Shown here piece by piece: positions 8,244-18,434 of a stretch of DNA of 64,000 nt (positions are counted from its first letter, which is position 1; each line of letters begins with the position of its first letter). Made by a program: the position numbers and the translations under genes. The notes beneath the pieces are model-generated. The model searched no databases, had not been told where the DNA came from, and worked only from the letters and a program-made list of their open reading frames with translations. The DNA comes from CBDDBH01 sp965225625 (GTDB lineage: Bacteria > Pseudomonadota > Gammaproteobacteria > JADZEE01): assembly GCA_965225625.1 (NCBI GenBank), contig CBDDBH010000034.1:496001-560000 (forward strand). Reading direction: 5' to 3'.

Positions 8244-9107
8244 GTGGCCCAACTTATCGACGGCGATATCCAAACCCGCGAAGTACTTCAGTGGCAAGGT
8301 CTGCACCTGCTGCATCACCCCGCATCATCGTGTTCGAAGAAGATCCGCATCTTTTTGAACCTCAAAAACATTGCGTGGGAATCACGCATAGTCGACATCT
8401 TCGGAGGGGAGAATTACGGTGAATGGTTTCTGGGTATTAACCCGCGCGGTTTGGTGCCGGTTCTGATAGACGATGGGGCAGTTCACATAGAAAGTAATGA
8501 CATACTTGTTTATCTGCAGAAGAAATTCCCCGAGCCTAGACTGATCCCGGAGGGTGGCGAGTCGGAAATGTCGGCGCTGCTCAAACTCGAGGATGACTTA
8601 CATCTGGACCTGCGGACACTGAGTTTTCGCTTTCTGTTTGTCCGTGAGGGGCCGCCAAAGGCCCCCGGCGCGCTCGAACAGTATCGCAATACAGGTTCCG
8701 GAACCGTACAGGGTGAACCAGATCCAGAGAAAGCCGTGCAGATCAGTTTCTGGGAAACGGTGACGCGAGACGGAATCACCGACGAAGCGGCGCGCCGCTC
8801 CGCAGTAAAATTCCGTGAGGCCTACAACGCGTTGGAACAACGCATTGGTGATAACCCTTACCTGCTGGGCGAGGCCCTGAGCGTGCTCGACATCGCCTGG
8901 TACATCTATACCGATCGGCTGCTATTGACGGGCTACCCGATCGCCACTCTACATCCGCGACTCGGCCAATGGTTCGAGCGGCTGAATAGCCGCCCAGAAT
9001 TCGCTAAAGAAGTTGAAATGCCGCGCGAAGCCCAGGAAATGCTCGCGACCGCCAGACGCGCCCAGGAGGAATCGGGCAAGACCCTGAGGCAGCTTGCCGG
9101 CTTCTGA
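8244..9107 (+). CDS. Glutathione S-transferase-like protein
   Basis: A 287-residue protein with an N-terminal thioredoxin-fold GST domain. HHPASSCSKKIRIFL holds the likely active-site Ser/Cys, and the glutathione-binding region is LVPVLIDDGAVHIESNDI. A long insert follows at residues ~95-165, then an all-helical C-terminal domain (GDNPYLLGEALSVLDIAW, the usual N-capping box region). The start is GTG at 8244 with an excellent AAGGAG ribosome site six bases upstream; the open frame runs further 5' but overlaps the DksA-like gene. GSTs near phenolic catabolism genes can act in ether cleavage or isomerisation, but the substrate cannot be told from this sequence. Confidence 0.8.
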   Translation: MAQLIDGDIQTREVLQWQGLHLLHHPASSCSKKIRIFLNLKNIAWESRIVDIFGGENYGEWFLGINPRGLVPVLIDDGAVHIESNDILVYLQKKFPEPRLIPEGGESEMSALLKLEDDLHLDLRTLSFRFLFVREGPPKAPGALEQYRNTGSGTVQGEPDPEKAVQISFWETVTRDGITDEAARRSAVKFREAYNALEQRIGDNPYLLGEALSVLDIAWYIYTDRLLLTGYPIATLHPRLGQWFERLNSRPEFAKEVEMPREAQEMLATARRAQEESGKTLRQLAGF

Positions 9108-9396
9108 GTCCACGCGAGACCCCGGGTGAGTAAGCTTGGGTCGATACAGATTGTTAATGTCGTTTGACCGCGATTTGCTGTCTGCATATCCGAATCATTG
9201 CGCATTTGCGCCTGCGGCATCCCAGTGTTGCTGTATCACAGCGGCGATCTCGTTCGAAGTTTGCAGATTCGATGCTGTCCAAACCCATGATTTTCGATGT
9301 TTCTATTCAAGTTTATCCGCAACTTACCGCTAAAAATTCTTGAACCGGAGTAACTCGTGAGTATCGGATCATCAAGATTGCGAGAGGTAAGCGAAG

Positions 9397-12300
9397 ATGC
9401 ATGGGCTGGAATTCGTAAGCGCGGGTATGGACACGGCGAAAGCCTTACCGAGTAGCTACAATTACTGGCTCGTCGGTTTTTCGTATTTTGTTGCCTGGAT
9501 CGGTTCATTCGCGGGCCTGAGCGTAACAAGTGCCGCCACCCAGGCGCTCAGCCGACGTTCCAAAAATACCTGGTTGATCGTTGGATCGTTAACGATGGGC
9601 TGCGCTATCTGGTCAATGCATTTTGTCGGGATGTTGGCGTTCAATCTACCCGTTCCCATGCATCACAATTTTCTAATCACTGCGTTTTCAATTATCCCGG
9701 CAATTCTGGCGAGTGCCGTGGCCTTGTTTGTCTTAACCGGCAGGGATTGCACGAGGACCCACATATTGGTCGGTGGCGTGTTGTTGGGCGCCGGTATTGG
9801 AATGATGCACTACATCGGCATGGCCGCCTCTGAAGGCGCATTCAGTTTGCGTTACGAACCCTATACGTTTGCGCTGTCGATTGTTGTGGCAGTCGTGCTG
9901 GCGATACTGTCACTGAGCACCAATTTTATTGAAAGCAGAGTCGGAAGTTACGGTGGATTAACAAAAATGTTCATTGCCGCGCCTCTGATGGGCGCCGCAA
10001 TCACCGGCATGCACTATATGGGAATGCAAGCCGCCTACTTTTTTGAGGCACCCGGTATGGCAGTCTACGGCAACACCATTTCCCATACCAACATGACGAT
10101 TCTTGTGATCTCAACAACGATAATTCTGTCTATTCTCGCGGTCATATCAACCACTATTAATAAGATGTTCATTGATCTGCGCCGGTCGATCTTAGTTGCC
10201 GAAGAAGCTGCGCAGGCAAAATCTGAATTTCTTGCCCGTATGAGTCATGAGATCCGTACCCCCATGAATGCGATTATTGGTATGGCGAGATTGGCGTTGA
10301 AAACTGATCTGACGCCAAAGCAGACCGACTATATACAAAAAATCAGATCTGCATCGAATGATTTACTAAATATAATCAATGACATACTGGACTTTTCAAA
10401 AATAGAATCCGGTCGCATGGTTCTGGAGTCAATTGAATTCTCCATTGAAGAGATGTTGAGCAGTGTCTCAAATGTGACATCTCTGCGCGCGGTGGAAAAA
10501 GGGCTGGAGCTGATATTCGAAATCGATCCGCGCGCACCACGCACGATTGTTGGAGATCCGGTTCGTTTGACTCAAGTGCTGACCAATTTGGCGACCAACG
10601 CGGTTAAGTTTACCGACAGTGGAGAAATCCTTATCTCGGTTGGCGTTGTAGATATTGGTAATGAGCAGATAAGGGTCGAATTTTCGGTAAAAGATACGGG
10701 CATTGGTTTGTCTGCTCACCAGCAAGCCAAACTGTTTCAACCGTTCACACAAGCTGATGGCACGATTACCAGAAAGTACGGCGGCACAGGCCTCGGCTTA
10801 GTGATCTGCCGACAATTGTGCGAGTTGATGGGTGGGGAAATAGGCGTTGAGAGTATCCTGGGTAAAGGCAGCACGTTTCGCCTCACTATTCCGTTTGATC
10901 GAGACAGGAAATTACAAAAACCGCGGCGCCTATCACAGGATCTGTGCCAATTGAAGATTCTCGTCATCGATGACAATGAGGCAACTCTTGAAATATTAAC
11001 CGAGATGCTCACGAGTTTTGGCATGAGTCCGATGGGTGTAAACAACGGCAGAGATGGCATCAGATTGCTCGAACAAGCCGCTAACGCCGACACGCCCTTT
11101 GACATCGTGCTTACTGACTGGCGTATGCCCGAGATGGATGGCGTTGAAACCATAAAGAATATTCGTAGCAGCAAGCGAATCAAGAAACAGCCTGCCCTAT
11201 TGCTGGCGACCGCTTACGGTCGCGATGAACTAAGTTATATCATCGATGAATTGGGGCTTGACGGCTACCTTAATAAGCCAATAGCCCCGAGCGTGCTCTA
11301 TGATTCGATTGTTAGCATTGTTGGGAGCGATGCAGATAAACCCAGCGCTGAGACGCTACTATCCGAGCGTTCTTACGGCGAGTCGGCGGTATGCAACGAC
11401 ATCGCCGGCGGGAAAATACTCCTGGTTGAGGACAATCTATTTAACCGGCAGATCGCAATGGAAAGTCTCAAAGAGATGCACCTGGAAGTAGACATCGCGG
11501 TAGATGGCGCAGAAAGTCTGTTTAAGCTCGAGGAGAACGATTACGATGCGGTGCTCATGGACATACAAATGCCAGTCATGGATGGGTTGACGGCGACGCG
11601 GGAAATCCGAAAACGCTGGCCGACCCGGGTGTTGCCGGTAATTGCAATGACCGCCCACGCCATGACGGGTGACAAAGACAAGAGCATAGCTGCTGGCATG
11701 AATCAGCATATCACCAAGCCCTTCGATGAGGGCGAGTTGACCGAGGCACTCATTCACTGGATTACGTGGAAAAAAAAGGCTACCGCAAATGCTGGTAACC
11801 AGCTTATCCGCAAATCAGACAAATCTAAAAAGGCCGGTGAGCAGATAAATCTGAATGCAGGGGTGGATTTCGAGGTTTTTCGCGAACGCTGCAAAGGGCG
11901 CGATGCACAAATAAAAAAATTGCTCTCCAGCTTTATCGATTCGTTTGATCCTGATAAACATGGGGTGAATGATTTGCTCGCTGCCGAGGATTTCCAAGCG
12001 GCAAAAATTCTTGTCCATTCCTTGAAATCGTCTGCAGAATACCTGGGCGCAAGCCTGCTTTCGTTTCTGGCGAATCAGTTGGACGTGAAACTGACTAACG
12101 GCTCGGTGCAGCTGGGAGATCCGGAGGTCCGCGTCTTCGATGCGGAATTGCGCAATGTCATAAACGAAAGTCGAGAAATTTGGAACAAGCTTGATGCTCA
12201 CTACTCCTGTGAATCAGGTCGCGAGATAAATAGGGAGAAAGCAGACGAAATCCTACTGCAGTTAGTCCCGCTATTGGAGAATGACGATTTCAGCTCTGAG

Positions 12301-12444
12301 GACAAGGCTGATGAATTGCTGCAGTATCTGGGAGATAAAACCAAGGATCCGGTCGTTGGTTCGTTTATTACCGCGATCGATGACGCTGAATACGAATTGG
12401 CGCTGGGAAAAGTGGATAGTGTTAAAGCGGTATTGAGTTGTTGA
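9397..12444 (+). CDS. Hybrid sensor histidine kinase: MHYT-HisKA-HATPase-REC-REC-HPt
   Basis: A 1015-residue membrane kinase. The N-terminal ~260 residues form a seven-helix MHYT domain with the repeated motifs SMHFVGM, MHYIGMA and MHYMGM, proposed to bind a metal and sense O2, CO or NO. The HisKA domain has SHEIRTPMNAI with His284, then the ATPase with KYGGTGLGL. REC1 has Asp574 in DWRMPEMDG, REC2 has Asp722 in MDIQMPVMDG, and the HPt has His874 in LVHSLKSS. The module therefore contains a complete four-step phosphorelay. The gene ends three bases before the ATG of the REC-GGDEF gene, so a two-component path to cyclic-di-GMP is likely. ATG 9397 lies behind a GAGAGGTAA ribosome site. Confidence 0.93.
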   Translation: MHGLEFVSAGMDTAKALPSSYNYWLVGFSYFVAWIGSFAGLSVTSAATQALSRRSKNTWLIVGSLTMGCAIWSMHFVGMLAFNLPVPMHHNFLITAFSIIPAILASAVALFVLTGRDCTRTHILVGGVLLGAGIGMMHYIGMAASEGAFSLRYEPYTFALSIVVAVVLAILSLSTNFIESRVGSYGGLTKMFIAAPLMGAAITGMHYMGMQAAYFFEAPGMAVYGNTISHTNMTILVISTTIILSILAVISTTINKMFIDLRRSILVAEEAAQAKSEFLARMSHEIRTPMNAIIGMARLALKTDLTPKQTDYIQKIRSASNDLLNIINDILDFSKIESGRMVLESIEFSIEEMLSSVSNVTSLRAVEKGLELIFEIDPRAPRTIVGDPVRLTQVLTNLATNAVKFTDSGEILISVGVVDIGNEQIRVEFSVKDTGIGLSAHQQAKLFQPFTQADGTITRKYGGTGLGLVICRQLCELMGGEIGVESILGKGSTFRLTIPFDRDRKLQKPRRLSQDLCQLKILVIDDNEATLEILTEMLTSFGMSPMGVNNGRDGIRLLEQAANADTPFDIVLTDWRMPEMDGVETIKNIRSSKRIKKQPALLLATAYGRDELSYIIDELGLDGYLNKPIAPSVLYDSIVSIVGSDADKPSAETLLSERSYGESAVCNDIAGGKILLVEDNLFNRQIAMESLKEMHLEVDIAVDGAESLFKLEENDYDAVLMDIQMPVMDGLTATREIRKRWPTRVLPVIAMTAHAMTGDKDKSIAAGMNQHITKPFDEGELTEALIHWITWKKKATANAGNQLIRKSDKSKKAGEQINLNAGVDFEVFRERCKGRDAQIKKLLSSFIDSFDPDKHGVNDLLAAEDFQAAKILVHSLKSSAEYLGASLLSFLANQLDVKLTNGSVQLGDPEVRVFDAELRNVINESREIWNKLDAHYSCESGREINREKADEILLQLVPLLENDDFSSEDKADELLQYLGDKTKDPVVGSFITAIDDAEYELALGKVDSVKAVLSC

Positions 12445-12446
12445 GG

Positions 12447-13365
12447 ATGAGCAATACGGATAGAAGCAAAATTCTTGTCGTTGATGATCAAAACATCAAC
12501 CGTACGATTATCGCGGATCTGCTGGGCGATGATTACAACATCGTTATGGCGAGCAATGGCTCGCAGGGCGTTGGCCCGAGCGAAAAAACATTCACCCGAT
12601 TTAATCCTGCTGGATATTTTGATGCCGAAGATGTCGGGGTACGACGTGATAAAGGTCTTGAAAGACGATCCTGCGACAGCCCATATCCCAGTGATTTTTC
12701 TAACGGCATTATCCGAGGAGAGCGAAGAAGAAAATGGGCTGGCTATGGGCGCGGTTGACTATATAACCAAGCCAATTCGACCAAAGGTTGCGGTTGCTCG
12801 AATAAACATCCATATGGAACTGATTCGTCAACGCAGAAAGCTGGAAGAACTTACCAATTTGGATGCACTAACGGGAATTTATAATCGCAGAAAATTCGAT
12901 GAGACTTTGGCCTATGAATGGAAGCGTTGCCTGCGTAGCCAAACGTCGATTGCGGTGGCCATGGCCGACGTGGATTACTTTAAACCTTATAACGACCACT
13001 ACGGCCACAGTGCGGGTGACAAGGTATTGCATAGCGTAGCTCGCGCGCTGAGCGAGGAAGTTAAGCGCTCCTCAGACTGTTGCGCCCGTTATGGGGGAGA
13101 GGAGTTTGCAGTTATTTTGCCCGAGACACCCCAGGCGGGTGCCGCGGCAATGTTGGAGCGCTGCCGGGCGGCAGTGTTTGATTTGCACTTGCCACATGCT
13201 CATTCCAGCGTCTGTGATCGCGTAACCGTGAGCATAGGTGCCGCTTGCACCATACCAACCGAGCAGAGCTCTATCACAGCGCTGCTAAAACAAGCTGATG
13301 ATCAGCTTTATCGGGCGAAAGATCTCGGCCGCAACCGTGTTTTGTTGAGTCCGGAATTGAACTGA
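12447..13365 (+). pseudogene. Response regulator diguanylate cyclase (REC-GGDEF), one frameshift
   Basis: The frame starts at ATG 12447 (SKILVVDDQNINRTIIADLL, the REC start) and continues correctly to about 12565. It then must shift by one base to continue as ALARAKKHSPDLILLDILMP through a GGDEF domain to 13365. An extra G in the GGG at 12566-12568 explains the shift exactly. Apart from this, the protein is intact: the phospho-acceptor Asp lies in LLDILMPKMSG, the output domain in DALTGIYNRRKF, and the active site is GGEEF. It would make cyclic-di-GMP under control of the preceding kinase. The break may be a real mutation or a one-base assembly error; all other sequence looks under selection. 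Confidence 0.85.
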
Positions 13366-13468
13366 AAACCAACCGCCGAAGTCACATCAAGAGACGCAAT
13401 TTTTATTTGGCCGTTGGCAACAGCGTTTTTTGAGGCTCGGTGTCGTAATTCGTTCGCGCTTGCACTTG

Positions 13469-15946
13469 TTAAAACGGTTTCCACAAAATAATCAGTTTCG
13501 GCAGCAAGGTCAGTGCGGCCAGTAGCGCGGCGGCCATTGCCAGCGCTGTCAGGAGACCGAAATAGATCGTGGGAATGAAGTTGGACAATACCAGGATGGA
13601 AAATCCGACAATGATGGTTGTCGCTGTGTAGAAAACGGCGGTGCCGATATTCGCATGGCAATAATGCATGGTTGCTACATAATCGCCGCGTGCAGGCAGT
13701 TCTTCTCTAAAGCGATAGATGTAGTGGATGCTGTTGTCTACCGCGATGCCTATCGTTATAGCCGCAATTGTTATAGTCATCATATCCAGTGGGATCCGGA
13801 GCCAGCCCATCAGACCCAGAATTAGTGCCGCCGCGAGTATATTTGGAACAATGCCGATGATAGCGAGCGATGGTGAGCGAAACAGCACAAGCAGCATCAC
13901 CGCGATCCCCAGCATGACGGCACCCAGGGTCATGATCTGGGAGTGAAACAGGCTCTGCAGCATATTGTTGTACAGAACCAGCAGACCGGATATCTCCAGA
14001 TTGTCGGGTTCGATGGCAAGACGGGCGATTAGCTCACGTTCAATGCTTTCCAGTAGTTCTTTGCGGCGCAAGTCCTTGAGCGAATCCTTAACCCGAATAC
14101 TGATCCTGGCCTCGTCATGGTCTATAGAAATGTAGGGATCGATCAGTGCTTCGCGCAGTTCCTCGGGCAGGCGTTTGTAGACGATCGCGAGCTGGAAAGC
14201 ATCAAGTTTCTCGCCTCGATTAAGATCCTGGGCGACGCGCAAAACCGACGTGAGCGATAGCACCTTGCCAACCGGGGCAAGCCCTTCCAGGTAGTCGTGC
14301 GCGGTTTCGATGCGATCCAATTTTTCCGCGGTAAACCAGGTGTCCGATTTGTCGCTCTCAATGTCACCGAACAGGTCGTCAAAATCGTCGCCTTCTTCGG
14401 CAAACATACTGTCCGGTTCGTCAGCGGGCTCCGGCTCGAACTTCAATACGATGTCTAGCGGCGTCGTGCCCCCAAGTTTGTCGTCAATGAGTTTCAGACC
14501 TTGATAAATTTCCGTTGAGTCGTCGAAATAATTGACGAAGCTGTTTTCAACCTCTAGTCGAGTGATTCCGACCGCGCCCGCGGCGGCGAGTAATACTGCG
14601 AGAACCAATATTTTGTTGCCGTGGGTTGCCGTCAGCACAGCGAGTCTGCTTGTGAATTGTCCACGGCCGGCCGCTTTTACCTGTTCGTCCCGGCGCTGCA
14701 GCAGCATTAGGAGTGTCGGGAACAGGGTGAAGGATGTGAGAAACGTGACACTGAGACCAATGGTCATCATCCAACCAAAATCGATAACCGGCTTTATGCC
14801 ACTGACCACCAACGAGGCGAACGCCATGATTGTCGTCAAGGCCGTATACAGACAGGGCCAGACCATCCGTCGCATTGTCTCACCCACGAGCTTGCGCTGA
14901 TCCCAATCGGGATTGTCCTGGTTGAGTCGGCGGAAGCGCACGATTAAATGCACGTTCATGGACATCGTGATGATTAACATCAGAGAAATAAAATTCGACG
15001 AAATTACGGTCACGCGCCAGCCGATCCAGCCCAGCAGCCCGATCATGAGCAGGCCGGCATAGACGCAGCTAGCCAGCGGCAGAGCCACCCAGCGCCCGCG
15101 TCGGAATATCACGGTCAACATGATGATCAGAAAGACAAACACGCCGGTACCGAATACCACCAGGTCATTCTTGATATAGGTGATCATGTCGTCGGCGATC
15201 ATGGTTACGCCGCCAAGGTGCAACTGCCCGGAATCTCTATAGGTATCCATGATCGAGCGAATGTTGATGATTAACTGGTGACTGACGCGATCGGCTTCGA
15301 TTTTTACCTGTTCGTATTCTCTTAAAACTTGTTGCAGGCGAATTTCTTCATCAGTGCTCAAGCCGTCGGTATCTCGCTGCAGTCGTAGGCGATTTCGTTC
15401 CTTTTGAAGTTCCCGGTAGCGTGGTTCCACAGCGAGAAATATCTGCAAGGCGGTGGTTTCGCCATCGGCGCTGACGACCAATTCGCGAAACAGCGGGCTG
15501 TCCAGCAACTCCTGTTTCGCCTTTTGTCGATCGACACCCTGGCTTTCCAGCGTTAGATAATTTTTCGCTACATCGCTGAGCGTGCCGCCGGCGATCTTTA
15601 CTAATGGGACGTCGAGTATCGAGGTTACCGACTCGACGCCGGGGAGCATGCGAAGTTCAGCCCGTAGGCCTTGGATTTCCCTTAACGCTTTCTCAGCGAA
15701 CAGTTCCGTTTTGGGCGTGTAGGTTACGAACAGGAAATCGCGCGTTTCGTAGCGCTCGTTGAGTTCCCGGAATACGCGCAGATCTTCGTCGGTATCCAGA
15801 AGCAGGGAATCTGGCGACGCATCGAGTTTGAAGTCCTGCGCGTGCCATGAGAATACGGCCAGGATCACGGCGAGCAAGAGTAAAACGCTACGCGGTTGTC
15901 CCAGTACTGCACGGTCGTAACAGCCCGCGAGATAGTTGGTGATCAC
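13469..15946 (-). CDS. RND-superfamily exporter (MMPL/HAE-3 type)
   Basis: An 825-residue protein with two repeats of one helix, a large periplasmic loop and five helices (TM1 near residues 18-32, loop to ~250, helices to ~415; second half begins near 440). The GXXXD-type segments MMTIGLSVTFLTSF and ITIGIAVDNSIHYIYRFREE fit the RND/sterol-sensing fold. Members of the hydrophobe/amphiphile efflux-3 group export lipids or hopanoids. An acidic insert at ~515-540 (DDFDDLFGDIESDKSD) is unusual. No membrane-fusion partner is next to it. It lies 77 bases downstream of the sigma factor gene on the same strand. Confidence 0.87.
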   Translation of the reverse strand: MITNYLAGCYDRAVLGQPRSVLLLLAVILAVFSWHAQDFKLDASPDSLLLDTDEDLRVFRELNERYETRDFLFVTYTPKTELFAEKALREIQGLRAELRMLPGVESVTSILDVPLVKIAGGTLSDVAKNYLTLESQGVDRQKAKQELLDSPLFRELVVSADGETTALQIFLAVEPRYRELQKERNRLRLQRDTDGLSTDEEIRLQQVLREYEQVKIEADRVSHQLIINIRSIMDTYRDSGQLHLGGVTMIADDMITYIKNDLVVFGTGVFVFLIIMLTVIFRRGRWVALPLASCVYAGLLMIGLLGWIGWRVTVISSNFISLMLIITMSMNVHLIVRFRRLNQDNPDWDQRKLVGETMRRMVWPCLYTALTTIMAFASLVVSGIKPVIDFGWMMTIGLSVTFLTSFTLFPTLLMLLQRRDEQVKAAGRGQFTSRLAVLTATHGNKILVLAVLLAAAGAVGITRLEVENSFVNYFDDSTEIYQGLKLIDDKLGGTTPLDIVLKFEPEPADEPDSMFAEEGDDFDDLFGDIESDKSDTWFTAEKLDRIETAHDYLEGLAPVGKVLSLTSVLRVAQDLNRGEKLDAFQLAIVYKRLPEELREALIDPYISIDHDEARISIRVKDSLKDLRRKELLESIERELIARLAIEPDNLEISGLLVLYNNMLQSLFHSQIMTLGAVMLGIAVMLLVLFRSPSLAIIGIVPNILAAALILGLMGWLRIPLDMMTITIAAITIGIAVDNSIHYIYRFREELPARGDYVATMHYCHANIGTAVFYTATTIIVGFSILVLSNFIPTIYFGLLTALAMAAALLAALTLLPKLIILWKPF

Positions 15947-16023
15947 GAGGTTTGTCAGCCCTGTTCTAGTTGATTAGCGATGCTGTTGCCAGCCGGCAAA
16001 AAAGGCGGCAGGCGGCCGATATT

Positions 16024-17250
16024 CTAACCCGAAAGTTCGGTGATTCGATTTTCGTAGTATCGTCGCTCGGAACGGGGTCCCGCGATGCTCAATGCCTGCC
16101 GATAGGCTTCCAGGGCTTCGGGCGTTCGGCCGGCGCGACGTAACAGATCCGCACGGGCGCCCGGCAGCAAAGAATAGTTCTTGAGTTGGGGCGATCCGGA
16201 CAGCGCCGCCAGTAACTCCAGTCCCGCATCCGCACCGTCGACCATGGCAATGGCGGCTGCGCGGTTGAGTTCCACCACGGCCGAGGGCTGCATACGCGCC
16301 AGCAATCCGTACAGCGCGACAATCTGTGGCCAGTCGGTTTCCTCGGCAGATGCGCTTTGTGCGTGCAACGCGGCAATCGACGCCTGCAACTGGTAGGGAC
16401 CCACGTGGCCCATACGTAGAGCGCGATTGACCAGTACGGCGCCTGCCTCGATTTGGGTGTGCTGCCACAGCGAGCGATCCTGCTCTTCCAAGGTAATCAA
16501 TACGCCGTCCTGATCGAACCGGGCCGTCCGCCGTGCATGGTGCAGCAGCATCAAAGCCAGCAATCCAATTATCTCCGGGGATTCAGGCAACAGCTTGTCG
16601 AGGATCCGTGTCAGTCTGATGGCCTCCGTGGCAAGGTCCACAACGCTGTTGTCGGGCGGTGTCTGATAGGACTCGTTGAAGATTAGATACAGCACTGACA
16701 ATACCGCATCGAGGCGACCGCCAAGCTCGTCCAGTTCAGGCGTTCGGTAGGTAACAGCCTCAGATTTGAGTTTTCGTTTGGCCCGTACGATGCGCTGGGC
16801 CGCTGTAACTTCCGGAATGACGAAAGCGCTGGCCACCTGCGCCACTGACAACCCGCCTATGGTTTTAAGCGTCAGTGCCACTTGGGCTTCCAGTGGCAAC
16901 GCCGGATGACAACAGGTGAATATAAGTCGTAGGCGCTCGTCGGGAAACCAATCAGGTTCGGCTTCGCTATGGTTTGCCTCGTGCAGTGCGGCGGCCATCG
17001 CCGCTTTCTCGGCAAATCTGGCGTCCCGGCGAAAGCGGTCGATTGCCCGGTTGCGGGCAGTGCGGGCAAGCCAGGCGGCTGGTTTTAGCGGGATACCCTT
17101 TACCGGCCAGGTATGCAACGCCGCGGTGCTGGCTTCCTGTAACAGGTCTTCCGCGAGGTCGAGGTCCTGAACCACGGTTACTAGGTAAGCCAACAGGCGG
17201 CCCGACTCCTCGCGGTAGACCCGGTCCAACAGGGTTTGGACCGCTTGCAT
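16024..17250 (-). CDS. ECF42-type RNA polymerase sigma factor with C-terminal TPR-like domain
   Basis: A 408-residue sigma factor. The sigma-70 regions 2 and 4 occupy the first ~180 residues (EDLLQEASTAALHTWP; LSVAQVASAFVIPEVTAAQRI). The long C-terminal helical extension, and the signature RLIFTCCHPALPLEAQVALTL between regions 2 and 4, define the ECF42 group. These sigma factors lack a classical anti-sigma factor; the C-terminal extension replaces it. The gene follows a DGPF-domain gene by six bases, the diagnostic ECF42 context. The target promoter is unknown, and the RND exporter downstream may be cotranscribed. Confidence 0.92.
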   Translation of the reverse strand: MQAVQTLLDRVYREESGRLLAYLVTVVQDLDLAEDLLQEASTAALHTWPVKGIPLKPAAWLARTARNRAIDRFRRDARFAEKAAMAAALHEANHSEAEPDWFPDERLRLIFTCCHPALPLEAQVALTLKTIGGLSVAQVASAFVIPEVTAAQRIVRAKRKLKSEAVTYRTPELDELGGRLDAVLSVLYLIFNESYQTPPDNSVVDLATEAIRLTRILDKLLPESPEIIGLLALMLLHHARRTARFDQDGVLITLEEQDRSLWQHTQIEAGAVLVNRALRMGHVGPYQLQASIAALHAQSASAEETDWPQIVALYGLLARMQPSAVVELNRAAAIAMVDGADAGLELLAALSGSPQLKNYSLLPGARADLLRRAGRTPEALEAYRQALSIAGPRSERRYYENRITELSG

Positions 17251-17256
17251 CGCTGT

Positions 17257-17616
17257 TTAGCTACCTCCACCCATCTCGAGTATCGGCCGTACTTCGATGG
17301 TGCCGCTGCGCGCGCTGGGGATGCGCGCCGCGATTGCCTCAGCTTCGGACTGATCCGCGCACTCGACCAGGTAATAGCCGCCCAGTTGTTCCTTGGTTTC
17401 TGCGAAAGGACCATCCGTGGTCAACGGTTTGTCGCCTCTGACCCGCACCGACGTGGCCGTCGATGTCGGTTGCAAGGGTGCGCCGCCCTTAAAATGGCCA
17501 GACTCGATGATCCCTTGTGTGAATTTTCCGTAGTCCGCGAACATGGCTTTCGACTCGTCTTCGGACATATTGAGCTCTTCTTGCTCGTTGCTGTATATGA
17601 GTAGCAGGTATTGCAT
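17257..17616 (-). CDS. YCII/DGPF-domain protein (ECF42 partner)
   Basis: A 119-residue protein with the characteristic TTDGPFAETKEQLGGYYLVE motif and the N-terminal MQYLLLIYSNE strand of the DGPF/YCII ferredoxin-like fold. In many bacteria this family is encoded just upstream of, and controlled by, an ECF42 sigma factor, as here (six-base gap). Its biochemical role is unknown. The start codon is preceded by AAGGAGACC on the coding strand, a good ribosome site. Confidence 0.9.
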   Translation of the reverse strand: MQYLLLIYSNEQEELNMSEDESKAMFADYGKFTQGIIESGHFKGGAPLQPTSTATSVRVRGDKPLTTDGPFAETKEQLGGYYLVECADQSEAEAIAARIPSARSGTIEVRPILEMGGGS

Positions 17617-17825
17617 GTCGGTCTCCTTGGCAGTTGCAGCAAATAGTTTGCTTCTACCTATCTATGACGAACAGCACGGTCCAGGATCGACATTTCGTGA
17701 TGCCCGGGAGTCGCAATCGTGTTCAAAATCCTCACCCGTGTGTTTGCGCGACGGCTGTTGCGCAAGTTAACGCCAACCGTCGCAGCATTGCATAATAGGC
17801 GGACATAAGCACAGGGACGACCAAA

Positions 17826-18419
17826 ATGGCTGAAACGCGTGAGCCGCGACGCTGTCCGTGGGTGGATCTACGTAAATCCGATTATGTGGCCTATCACGAT
17901 GTTGAGTGGGGCGTTCCTGTGCACGATGATGCAATACTGTTTGAATATTTGACGCTGGAGTCGGCGCAGGCGGGGCTCAGTTGGTACACCGTACTGCGTA
18001 AACGCGACAATTATCGGCGGCTATTCGCGAACTTCGATGTGGCGAAGGTCGCCCGATTCACGCCGCGTAAAATCGAGACCTTGCTGCAGGATCCCGGGAT
18101 TATTCGCAACCGCGCCAAGGTTCACGCCGCAGTCAACAATGCTCAGCGATTTCTTGATGTTCAGGGCGAGTTTGGTAGTTTCGACGCTTATATCTGGCGC
18201 TTTGTCGATGGACGCCCGCGAGTCAATAAGTTACGTCGTCTAGAGGATTATCGGGCAACGACCCCAGAATCAGATGCTATGAGCAAGGATCTGAAGCAGC
18301 GGGGATTCAAATTTGTTGGTTCCACGATTTGTTATGCACATATGCAGGCTACCGGGATGGTGAATGACCATGCGATCGGTTGTTTTCGCCGCAAGCCGAT
18401 AATTGACACTTATGATTAA
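17826..18419 (+). CDS. tag: DNA-3-methyladenine glycosylase I
   Basis: A 197-residue Tag-family base-excision glycosylase that removes N3-methyladenine from alkylated DNA. The zinc-site residues Cys10, His24, His182 and Cys186 match E. coli Cys4, His17, His175 and Cys179 in spacing. The conserved HDVEWGVP and LESAQAGLSW (Glu45, equivalent to catalytic Glu38) are present, and length is normal. It is a single-gene unit between the DGPF gene on the opposite strand and the SIMPL gene 15 bases downstream, with which it may be cotranscribed. Confidence 0.95.
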   Translation: MAETREPRRCPWVDLRKSDYVAYHDVEWGVPVHDDAILFEYLTLESAQAGLSWYTVLRKRDNYRRLFANFDVAKVARFTPRKIETLLQDPGIIRNRAKVHAAVNNAQRFLDVQGEFGSFDAYIWRFVDGRPRVNKLRRLEDYRATTPESDAMSKDLKQRGFKFVGSTICYAHMQATGMVNDHAIGCFRRKPIIDTYD

Positions 18420-18434
18420 GGACAGGCTGAGAAT

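Noticed and set aside
9136..9333. 65-codon open frame on the plus strand between the GST-like and kinase genes
   Set aside because: No homology-like motifs, odd composition with several cysteines and no ribosome site; the interval is better explained as a promoter/leader region.
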